A stretch of DNA of 5,569 nt from Bacillota bacterium. GTDB lineage: Bacteria > Bacillota > Clostridia > Oscillospirales > JAKOTC01. A program made the translations under genes and the position numbers. The notes under the pieces were generated by a model. The model was not told where the DNA came from. It did no database searches and was given only the letters and a program-made list of their open reading frames with translations. Positions within the stretch are counted from its first letter, which is position 1, and each line of letters begins with the position of its first letter. Below are positions 1 through 5,508 of the stretch, one piece after another. The stretch is from assembly GCA_029776465.1 (NCBI GenBank), contig JAKOTC010000237.1, forward strand, positions 1 through 5,569. Direction: 5' to 3'.

Positions 1-1
1 T

Positions 2-1072
2 GGGGTGGGCATCGACGCGGGAAGCCAACCCGGCAATGTGATTCTGTCCCTTCAAGTAAACCATGTCGGCGATGTGGCGGAAAAATCCACTGGCGGGGGC
101 GGAGGAGGGGAGGGAAAGCCTTATGTCATGCTCACTGCGGAGGGCAGCAGCTATTCCGAAGCGCTTGAGCCCCTGACAAAGCAGATCAGCCGCTTTCTCT
201 ATCCCGCCCATAACCAGATCATCATTTTTGGCAAGGAGATGGCAGCACAGGGAATCAGTCCCCAGCTGGACCGTATTATGAGAAACTGGCTGTCCCGAAT
301 GGACCAGTCTCTGATCGTCAGCAACACCACCGCGGAGGACTTGCTGAAAATCAACAGCGGAATGGAAAAAACGCCGGGCAACCGAATCCGCGAAACCATT
401 AAAAACCGCACCCAGCTGTCCAGTGAACTGGATGTCTCCCTTATGAGATTCTGTCAAAAGCTTTTAAGCAAAACTACCGCGCCGGTCATTCCCATGATGG
501 AGGTTCTGCCCAGTGAAGAAGGCGAATCGGAAATGGTCGCTTCGGGGCTTGCAGTTTTTAAAAAAGACAAAATGGTCGGCACATTTTCCGAATATGAAAC
601 CATGGGATATCTTCTGCTTTGCGGCAACGTGAACGGATTAAATGTGGATATGAAAACCAACGACAATACAGATCGGGCTGTCTTGAGAGTCAATAAAAAC
701 AGCTATAAGCTGGAACCCAAGATTGACAAGACCGGCAAAATAACCCTCAAAGCCCGGGTAAAAACCTTCTCCATTCTCCATGAGCTCAAAGGGTATCGGG
801 GAAAGGATCTCATTGAGATTTTCTCTATATTAGAAACGGAATCCAAGCAAAAAATTGAAGAGATGATTCAAAACGCCTTTGCAAAAAGCCAGGCTTTAAA
901 AGCGGATATCTGGGGCATCGGGGATATGCTGTATCAAAAATACCCCAAAGAGTGGAAGAAGATCGAAGATAAATGGGATGAGATTTATCCCACCCTCAAG
1001 CTGGAGCTGACCGTCGAATCCAAACTGCTAAACAGCGGAGAGGTCGACCCCTCTCTGATGATGGTCGAATAA
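2..1072 (+). CDS. Ger(x)C family spore germination lipoprotein (germinant receptor C subunit), 5' partial
   Basis: This is the C subunit of a nutrient germinant receptor, a lipoprotein normally anchored on the outer face of the spore inner membrane together with A and B subunits. The open frame runs off the left edge; 356 residues are visible. The GTG at 5 lies inside the conserved N-terminal domain (GIDAG followed by a beta-strand) rather than at a true start. Usual family length is roughly 370-400 residues, so the signal peptide and lipobox cysteine are probably just outside the window. The segment at visible residues 179-210 (SGLAVFKKDKMVG, then a hydrophobic YLLLCG stretch) is the typical junction into the Spore_GerAC C-terminal domain. 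That domain ends with a charged helix region (KADIWGIGDMLYQKYPKEW) and a beta-rich tail. An odd run of six glycines lies at visible residues 31-36. The next gene begins 12 or 30 bases downstream. The family assignment rests on recognised sequence pattern, not a search. Confidence 0.9.
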   Translation, partial: GVGIDAGSQPGNVILSLQVNHVGDVAEKSTGGGGGGEGKPYVMLTAEGSSYSEALEPLTKQISRFLYPAHNQIIIFGKEMAAQGISPQLDRIMRNWLSRMDQSLIVSNTTAEDLLKINSGMEKTPGNRIRETIKNRTQLSSELDVSLMRFCQKLLSKTTAPVIPMMEVLPSEEGESEMVASGLAVFKKDKMVGTFSEYETMGYLLLCGNVNGLNVDMKTNDNTDRAVLRVNKNSYKLEPKIDKTGKITLKARVKTFSILHELKGYRGKDLIEIFSILETESKQKIEEMIQNAFAKSQALKADIWGIGDMLYQKYPKEWKKIEDKWDEIYPTLKLELTVESKLLNSGEVDPSLMMVE

Positions 1073-1102
1073 AAGGATATTAAATTGAAAGGACGGCAAG
1101 CA

Positions 1103-2209
1103 ATGACAAAGCTGGAATTCTCAAAAATTTCCCCCTATCAATTCATGTTTTCCGTCGCCTGCTATATGCAGGCCTCCATTCTGCTGGGCTCGACATTTAT
1201 ACCGCTGTTAAAGCAGGATACCTGGATGGCTGTTTTGTTTGCCGGCATCATCTGCATTCCCTTTTTAATTGTTTTTCTGACTTTGAGTAAGCGTTTTCCG
1301 GGCCTAAACCTCTTTCAAATCCACAATGAAGTCTTCGGTCCGGTAATCGGCAGAATTATCTCCGGCATTTTTATCTTATATTTTCTGGTGCTGGCCTCCT
1401 TGAATCTGTCAGACTTCAACGCTTTTATCAATACCACCATCCTTCCCAAAACCCCCAATATTGTGATTGTCGGCTCGTTTATGATTGTCTGCGCATGGGC
1501 TGTGCGAAACGGCATTGAAATCATCGTCCGATATGCAGGGGTCTTTACCTTTGCCTCCATTCTGCTGCTGGTGCTCACCGTTCTGTTTACTTCCGATCTG
1601 ATTAACCCCCGTCATCTCCTCCCCATGTTCCAACAGCCCCTGAAAAATTATGTGCAGGCCACCAACACCTCATTGGCGGCCAATTTCAGCGAACTGGTTC
1701 TTGTCCTGATGGTCTTTCCCAGCGTCAACACCGATAAGACGGGCAAATTTCTGTTTCTGGGGTATACCATCGGATTTTTGACCATATTCCTCACTATGAT
1801 CTCGGATATCTCGGTGCTGGGAAGTACCGTTGGTTTGTTCTCCAAACCCTCTTACGAGGTAATTCGGATGATTACCGTCTCCGAAACCATCAGCCGGCTT
1901 GAAATTATTTTCTCTGCGGCGATTATCCTTCGGTTCTATTTTCGCATAAGCATGATTTACTATGTGCTGACCCTTGCAATCGCCCAGTTCTTCAATCTGA
2001 AATCCTATCGTCCCATTGTGCTGGTGACCGGAATGCTGATTATTACCAATATGTATCCCCTTCAAGCCTCCAGCGTCGTCAGCCAATCCTGGACAAGGAA
2101 CAGCCGCGCAATCCTCTGGATGTTTGTGGATTTTGGGCTGCCCCTCTTGACCCTAATTATCGCGCTGATCCGTAAGAAAAAGCTGCCGCTTCCGGAGGGT
2201 TCCACATGA
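1103..2209 (+). CDS. GerAB/spore permease family protein (germinant receptor B subunit)
   Basis: This is the integral membrane B subunit of a germinant receptor, related to amino acid permeases of the APC superfamily and thought to hold the germinant-binding site. At 368 residues it has the usual family length, with about ten hydrophobic segments. It starts with the typical KISPYQ lead into helix 1. The conserved RNGIEIIVR segment is at residues 135-143 (R135, G137, E139, R143), and a second family-typical stretch, ISRLEIIF, comes before a late helix. The tail is basic (IRKKK). I chose the ATG at 1103 because AAAGGA at 1088-1093 lies 9 bases upstream. A TTG at 1085, preceded by AAAGGAT at 1072-1078, would add six residues and cannot be excluded. 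The stop overlaps the next start (ATGA), so translation is probably coupled. The germinant cannot be read from the sequence. Confidence 0.9.
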   Translation: MTKLEFSKISPYQFMFSVACYMQASILLGSTFIPLLKQDTWMAVLFAGIICIPFLIVFLTLSKRFPGLNLFQIHNEVFGPVIGRIISGIFILYFLVLASLNLSDFNAFINTTILPKTPNIVIVGSFMIVCAWAVRNGIEIIVRYAGVFTFASILLLVLTVLFTSDLINPRHLLPMFQQPLKNYVQATNTSLAANFSELVLVLMVFPSVNTDKTGKFLFLGYTIGFLTIFLTMISDISVLGSTVGLFSKPSYEVIRMITVSETISRLEIIFSAAIILRFYFRISMIYYVLTLAIAQFFNLKSYRPIVLVTGMLIITNMYPLQASSVVSQSWTRNSRAILWMFVDFGLPLLTLIIALIRKKKLPLPEGST

Positions 2210-2421
2210 AAGTTATCGGAGTTTTAGCCGCATATTGGATCATCCTGCTGATTGATTTTCCTTCGCTGCGTAAAATGAAAAGCAAAAAGCTTACCATTGT
2301 CTTTTTTGCGATATTCGGCATCACCCTGCTTCTGGCGATTTTGGAGGTCATAGGGGTCAAGATGATCAACCCCATGATTGTGCTGGACGACTGGATGAAA
2401 AAAATCGGCCTGCACTACTGA
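2206..2421 (+). CDS. small two-helix membrane protein, probable germinant receptor D subunit
   Basis: This 71-residue protein has two predicted membrane helices: residues 3-17 (VIGVLAAYWIILLID) and about 29-47 (LTIVFFAIFGITLLLAILE). They are joined by a short basic loop (RKMKSKK), and the tail ends in WMKKIGLHY. Small proteins of about 70-75 residues with two helices are known as D subunits encoded in or near many Bacillus and Clostridia germinant receptor operons, where they modulate receptor activity. The size, topology and place after the B gene fit that class. The ATG overlaps the upstream stop (ATGA at 2206-2209), and GGAGGGT at 2194-2200 gives a good ribosome binding site inside the permease gene. 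D subunits are poorly conserved in sequence, so the call rests on context and topology. No convincing terminator follows; there is only a weak 4-bp stem (ACTG/CAGT, 2417-2432) with five Ts. Confidence 0.7.
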   Translation: MKVIGVLAAYWIILLIDFPSLRKMKSKKLTIVFFAIFGITLLLAILEVIGVKMINPMIVLDDWMKKIGLHY

Positions 2422-2458
2422 ATTTATACAGTTTTTCCATGAATTTAGCAAAAAGTGC

Positions 2459-2486
2459 TTGACAAGAAAAATTTCTTTGCTATAAT
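2459..2486 (+). promoter_or_regulatory. sigma-A type promoter of the T-box/symporter unit
   Basis: The -35 box TTGACA (2459-2464) and -10 box TATAAT (2481-2486) both match the housekeeping consensus exactly, with a 16-base spacer. Transcription should start near 2493, just ahead of the T-box leader. The first half of the spacer overlaps a 14-base inverted repeat (AAGAAA, AA, TTTCTT, 2464-2477), which may be chance in AT-rich DNA. A strong constitutive promoter followed by leader attenuation is the usual T-box arrangement. Confidence 0.85.
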
Positions 2487-2504
2487 CAGAGTAATTAATT
2501 TTTT

Positions 2505-2766
2505 AAAAGCGATGACAAGGAAGAAGTAGGAAGAGTATCGGGTCAACAGAGAGTGGCCGGCTGGTGAGAGGCGCGGACAGATCCTTCCCAAATACATCCT
2601 TAGAGCTGCCCACCGAACAGGGGTCTCCCTCAGTAGATTGGGCCGGCGGTGCCCGTTAGAGCACAAGGGTATGAAGTACCCTATAAGGCTGCCGGCTGCG
2701 AAGCGGCAGTAAATAGAGGTGGTACCACGGGAAATCTCCCGTCCTCTGCAGAGGGCGGGTTTTTTG
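2505..2766 (+). promoter_or_regulatory. T-box riboswitch leader, tyrosine (UAC) specifier
   Basis: This leader RNA binds uncharged tRNA and lets transcription continue into the symporter gene. Stem I can be drawn: lower stem AAGGA (2517-2521) with TCCTT (2597-2601), the loop-E AGTA (2525-2528), and upper stem GGAAG (2529-2533) with CTTCC (2584-2588). The 3' side of the specifier loop reads C-AAA-UAC-A, which puts the specifier codon UAC (Tyr) at 2593-2595 followed by the usual purine. Distal AGAGAG and GGTGAGAG elements follow the family pattern. A stem III region holds an AGGGTA/TACCCT hairpin (2666-2682) enclosed by GCCGGC (2642-2647) and GCCGGC (2691-2696). The T-box sequence AGAGGTGGTACCACGG begins at 2715. 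The bulge UGGU (2720-2723) would pair with an ACCA tRNA end, agreeing with discriminator A of bacterial tRNA-Tyr. The antiterminator pairs AGAGG (2715-2719) with CCTCT (2743-2747), and ACGGG (2727-2731) with CCCGT (2738-2742). Confidence 0.93.
2738..2765 (+). terminator. T-box attenuator (intrinsic terminator)
   Basis: A 9-bp hairpin CCCGTCCTC - TGCA - GAGGGCGGG (2738-2759, one G-U pair) is followed by six Ts (2760-2765). Its 5' arm is the same sequence that closes the antiterminator, so the two structures exclude each other. With charged tRNA-Tyr the terminator forms and the symporter is not transcribed. Confidence 0.92.
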
Positions 2767-2813
2767 TTTATCATTTTGCCCGCCTGATCAAAACTTTTGA
2801 AAGGGTGAGAAAG

Positions 2814-4352
2814 ATGACCGCAAAAATTCTTCTCCTGGTGTTGTTCTTCGCGATTACGATTGCTGTGGGTGTGGTAAGCCGCAAAAAAGCCACCGATGTG
2901 GGCAGCTTTGTGCTGGGAGGGCGGAATGTGGGCCCCTGGATGACGGCCTTTGCATACGGAACCACTTACTTCTCCGCCGTGGTGTTTGTGGGATATGCCG
3001 GCCAGTTCGGCTGGGGATACGGTATCTCCGCCACCTGGATCGGTCTCGGCAACGCTTTGATCGGAAGCCTGCTGGCCTGGGCGGTGATGGGCCGCCGCAC
3101 CCGCATCATGACCAAGCACTACGAAAGCGCCACCATGCCGGACTTCTTCGGAAAACGTTATGATTCGAAAGTGCTGAAGATTGCGGCTTCTGTTTTAGTC
3201 TTTGTCTTCCTGATCCCCTACTCCGCCTCGGTGTATAAAGGCCTTTCCGGGCTCTTCTCCACGGCCTTTGAGCTGGATTTCACCTACTGCGTCATCGGCA
3301 TGGCCGTTTTGACGGCGATATACGTAATCCTGGGCGGATATGTCGCCACCGCAATCAATGACTTTATCCAGGGCATTGTCATGCTGGCGGGCATCGTGGC
3401 CATCGTGATTGCGGTGCTGAACGGACAGGGCGGTTTCTTCGAAGCCATTAACAAACTCTCTCAGTTCACAAGCCAGGCCCGCCCGGATTTAGCCGGTCCC
3501 TACACCTCCTTCTTCGGGCCCGACCCGGTCAACCTGCTGGGCGTTTTGGTTTTGACCAGCATGGGGGCCTGGGGGCTGCCTCAGATGGTACATAAATTTT
3601 ACTCTATCAAAAACGAAAAGGCCATCAAAACCGGCATGTTAATCTCCACCCTCTTTGCCATGATCATCGCCGGGGGTTCCTACTTCATGGGCGCCTTCGG
3701 AAGGCTTTACTACACCGTCCCCGAGAACGGAAAAATCGCCTTTGATGAGATTGTCCCCGCCATGCTGGGCAGCGCCCTGCCCGACATTTTGATCGAGGTG
3801 GTGGTGATTCTGGTGCTGTCGGCCTCCATGTCCACCCTCTCCTCCCTGGTGATCACCTCCAGCTCCTCCATCACGCTGGACCTTTTAAAGGGATTTATCT
3901 TCAAGGAAATGAGCCAGAAAAAGCAGATGATCCTCATTCGCAGCCTCTGCGGATTTTTCATCCTCCTCTCGGTGATAATCGCTCTGGTGCCCAACAACCT
4001 GATCACCACCCTGATGTCCATCTCCTGGGGCGCGCTGGCAGGCTCCTTCCTGGGTCCCTTCCTCTACGGGCTGTTCTGGAAGGGCACCACCAAAGCGGGG
4101 GTCTGGGCCGGGTTTATCACCGGGGTTGGAATTACGGTGGCCAACGTGATTCTGGGCTATGTGGCCCCCCAGTCCGCTCTGCCTCCCCCCAATGCCGGCG
4201 CCATTGCCATCCTCGCCTCCCTGATCGTGGTGCCCCTGGTCAGCCTGGTTACTCCCAAGCTTGACAGGGAGCATGTGGAACACGCCTTCAGCTGCTATGA
4301 CGAAAAAATCCCGGTTTCTCACAAGGCCATTCTCCGGGAAGATGCGGAATAA
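2814..4352 (+). CDS. sodium:solute symporter (SSS family), candidate Na+/tyrosine importer
   Basis: This 512-residue secondary transporter of the SSS family (LeuT fold, 13 helices expected) is close in length to PutP. The start is ATG 2814, with AAAGGGTGAG (2800-2809) just upstream. The frame stays open leftward to 2649 only through the T-box RNA. Family landmarks are LGGRNVGPW (residues 34-42) leading into helix 2, GGYVATAINDFIQG with D183 (about 174-187; compare D187 of PutP), and SASMSTLSS with S340/T341, which coincide in position and motif with the PutP Na+-site residues. In helix 2, Y52 takes the place of PutP D55 while S54 aligns with PutP S57, as in non-proline SSS members. The middle region (GAWGLPQMVHKFYSIKNEKA) also resembles PanF-type transporters. 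Substrate cannot be read from the protein alone. The upstream UAC T-box suggests tyrosine or a precursor. The gene is single, between its own leader and terminator. Confidence 0.93.
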   Translation: MTAKILLLVLFFAITIAVGVVSRKKATDVGSFVLGGRNVGPWMTAFAYGTTYFSAVVFVGYAGQFGWGYGISATWIGLGNALIGSLLAWAVMGRRTRIMTKHYESATMPDFFGKRYDSKVLKIAASVLVFVFLIPYSASVYKGLSGLFSTAFELDFTYCVIGMAVLTAIYVILGGYVATAINDFIQGIVMLAGIVAIVIAVLNGQGGFFEAINKLSQFTSQARPDLAGPYTSFFGPDPVNLLGVLVLTSMGAWGLPQMVHKFYSIKNEKAIKTGMLISTLFAMIIAGGSYFMGAFGRLYYTVPENGKIAFDEIVPAMLGSALPDILIEVVVILVLSASMSTLSSLVITSSSSITLDLLKGFIFKEMSQKKQMILIRSLCGFFILLSVIIALVPNNLITTLMSISWGALAGSFLGPFLYGLFWKGTTKAGVWAGFITGVGITVANVILGYVAPQSALPPPNAGAIAILASLIVVPLVSLVTPKLDREHVEHAFSCYDEKIPVSHKAILREDAE

Positions 4353-4361
4353 AAATCAAAA

Positions 4362-4390
4362 ATGCTTCGCAAAAAGCGGAGCATTTTTTT
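4362..4390 (+). terminator. intrinsic terminator of the symporter gene
   Basis: A 9-bp hairpin ATGCTTCGC - AAAAA - GCGGAGCAT (4362-4384, one T-G pair) starts 9 bases after the symporter stop and runs into seven Ts (4384-4390). It closes the promoter/T-box/symporter unit. Confidence 0.92.
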
Positions 4391-4753
4391 GAGCGGGTTT
4401 TCTTAATAGCCGTAAAAAATATTTAAATAAAGTGTTAATTTACGACGAAAACGGTCGACATACCTCTTTGGTTTTCACTTAATTTTTATGTATACAGGTC
4501 TATAAGTCAGGTGCGGATAAAGCCTGAATAATATACAATTATCTAAATATTTAAAATGATCTGGCACGAAAGGAGACTCAAAAGGTTTGGGCGGCAGTTT
4601 CAGATGAAGGATTTCATTTCAATTCACATAATTGCCCTCCTAAAAAATCCATCACAAAGGCTTTATATCTTATATCCCGCCTTATTGCCCTAATACATAA
4701 ATTTTATGTGTCACCCAAAATCGACAATGTCATGAAAGAAGAGAATTGGTATT
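4391..4753. other. AT-rich intergenic spacer without a recognised gene
   Basis: These 363 bases hold no convincing coding frame or known RNA. Visible pieces are a poor sigma-A-like pair (TTGGTT 4468-4473 and TATACA 4491-4496, 17-base spacer), a 5-bp hairpin TCAGG/CCTGA (4507-4527), an AAAGGAG sequence near 4569 with no start codon at a suitable distance, and a perfect 7-bp dyad ACATAAA-T-TTTATGT (4695-4709) ending 44 bases before the lipoprotein start. The spacer presumably contains the lipoprotein promoter and leader, but no promoter can be named with confidence. Confidence 0.5.
4695..4709. promoter_or_regulatory. 7-bp dyad, possible operator upstream of the lipoprotein gene
   Basis: ACATAAA and TTTATGT form a perfect inverted repeat around a single T. 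The position, shortly upstream of the lipoprotein start, would suit a repressor or activator site. AT-rich DNA gives such dyads by chance and no regulator family is recognised, so this is only a candidate. Confidence 0.25.
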
Positions 4754-5383
4754 ATGAAGAACATGAACAAGAAGATTGCTGTAATGCTGGTTTTCGCATT
4801 GGCAAGCATGTTAATGGTCGGCTGCGACAAGGATAACGAATCCAGCAGCGAAGCGGTGTCCGAGGTCAGCAGCGTGGCGGTTTCCGACTCAGAAACATCT
4901 GAAGCAGCGGAGGAGAATCCGGGAGAAACGGCTGTAAGCGAAACCGCTGAAGCGTCCAGCACAGCCACAAGTGCCGATTCAAGCAGCGCTTCAAAAACCA
5001 GCAAGCAGGAAACAAAGCAGGAGTCAAAGGCCGGGGAATCCAAGTCCAACAGTGCCGCATCCGCTTCTGAAAAGAAAGCGGGATTGACTGCGCTCTCTTC
5101 TGAGGAACTGAACAAGCTTCTGGATGAAATCTATCCGGGCGACAGCCTGACACAGGAATGGATTGACAGGCTTCCCGCGGAAAAGATGTATGAATACCTG
5201 GGTCAGAAGTATCATGATGATTTTAACGGCTATGTCAGAAAAGACGGCAAGGCCATTGATGAATCCACTGTGGAGTGCACCGTGGTCGTCGAGCTGCTGA
5301 ATGGCGAAAACAAGACCTATAAGCTGAAACTTAAAGTGAATGATAATCACTGGAGCGTTATTTCCGAGGAAGAAGTAAAATAG
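4754..5383 (+). CDS. putative secreted lipoprotein with Ser/Glu/Ala-rich linker, function unknown
   Basis: This 209-residue protein is not recognised as a member of a named family. Residues 1-23 form a lipoprotein signal peptide: basic start (KNMNKK), a hydrophobic core (IAVMLVFALASML), then MVGC with C24 as the likely lipidated residue, so the protein should be anchored outside the cytoplasmic membrane. Residues 28-109 are low complexity, rich in Ser, Glu, Ala, Thr and Lys, and look like a flexible linker crossing the cell wall. Residues 111-209 look folded: predicted helices (SSEELNKLLDEIYPG, TQEWIDRLPAEKMYEYLGQKYHDDF), then a strand-rich part (STVECTVVVELLNG, KTYKLKLKV, HWSVIS). This alpha-then-beta layout recalls small NTF2-like or DUF4878-type extracellular domains, but that is a loose likeness. 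AAAGAAGAG about 10 bases upstream gives a modest ribosome binding site for ATG 4754; ATG 4763 is an alternative. No terminator is seen before the presumed insertion element downstream. Confidence 0.85.
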   Translation: MKNMNKKIAVMLVFALASMLMVGCDKDNESSSEAVSEVSSVAVSDSETSEAAEENPGETAVSETAEASSTATSADSSSASKTSKQETKQESKAGESKSNSAASASEKKAGLTALSSEELNKLLDEIYPGDSLTQEWIDRLPAEKMYEYLGQKYHDDFNGYVRKDGKAIDESTVECTVVVELLNGENKTYKLKLKVNDNHWSVISEEEVK

Positions 5384-5465
5384 GATATTTCGCACCGGTA
5401 AAAATAAGAGCAGAAGCCTCCTCTGAAATGAACCGAACCAGTAAAAACGGACAATAGACAAAGAG

Positions 5466-5501
5466 CCCCCTGATGTAGGAAAATAGAACTACATCAGGGG
5501 G
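5466..5501 (+). promoter_or_regulatory. perfect 13-bp hairpin covering the OrfA ribosome binding site
   Basis: CCCCCTGATGTAG (5466-5478) and CTACATCAGGGGG (5489-5501) pair fully around a 10-base loop. The 3' arm carries AGGGGG (5496-5501), the only Shine-Dalgarno-like sequence for the ATG at 5509, at a spacing of 7 bases. In a transcript entering from upstream, the ribosome binding site would be locked in the stem. No T run follows on the + strand, so it is not an ordinary terminator for the lipoprotein gene. Confidence 0.75.
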
Positions 5502-5508
5502 TATTTGT

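Noticed and set aside
1670..2086. 138-codon open frame on the - strand within the permease gene
   Set aside because: Antisense shadow of a clear membrane protein gene; the predicted protein is rich in Gly, His, Asn and Gln with no domain pattern.
2417..2436. possible terminator after the germination operon
   Set aside because: A 4-bp ACTG/CAGT stem with an 8-base AT loop is too weak to be called an intrinsic terminator despite the following five Ts.
2593..2596. ACA (threonine) as an alternative T-box specifier, one base later
   Set aside because: It would leave no purine between codon and lower stem and would break the C-AAA-codon-A spacing; UAC fits the drawn stems better.
2649..2813. 55-codon in-frame extension upstream of the symporter start
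   Set aside because: It is the T-box antiterminator/terminator region read by chance; a terminator hairpin with six Ts lies inside it, and ATG 2814 has its own good ribosome binding site and starts the expected first helix.
2445..3119. 224-codon open frame on the - strand
   Set aside because: It runs opposite the promoter, T-box leader and symporter N-terminus, and its translation has no family-like pattern; it is a shadow of GC-rich sequence.
3885..4322. 145-codon open frame on the - strand within the symporter
   Set aside because: Antisense shadow; composition (Gly, His, Gln, Asp) is what a membrane-protein gene gives when read backwards.
4417..4555. 11-base direct repeat AAATATTTAAA at 4417-4427 and 4545-4555
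   Set aside because: Only A and T, within AT-rich spacer; two copies 128 bases apart are expected by chance.
4604..4693. 29-codon frame (MKDFISIHIIALL...) in the spacer
   Set aside because: The AAAGGAG sequence is about 30 bases from this ATG, too far to serve it, and such a length is expected by chance.
5024..5461. 145-codon open frame on the - strand over the lipoprotein 3' end
   Set aside because: Overlaps the well-supported lipoprotein gene and crosses the putative IS boundary; no ribosome binding site or domain pattern is seen.
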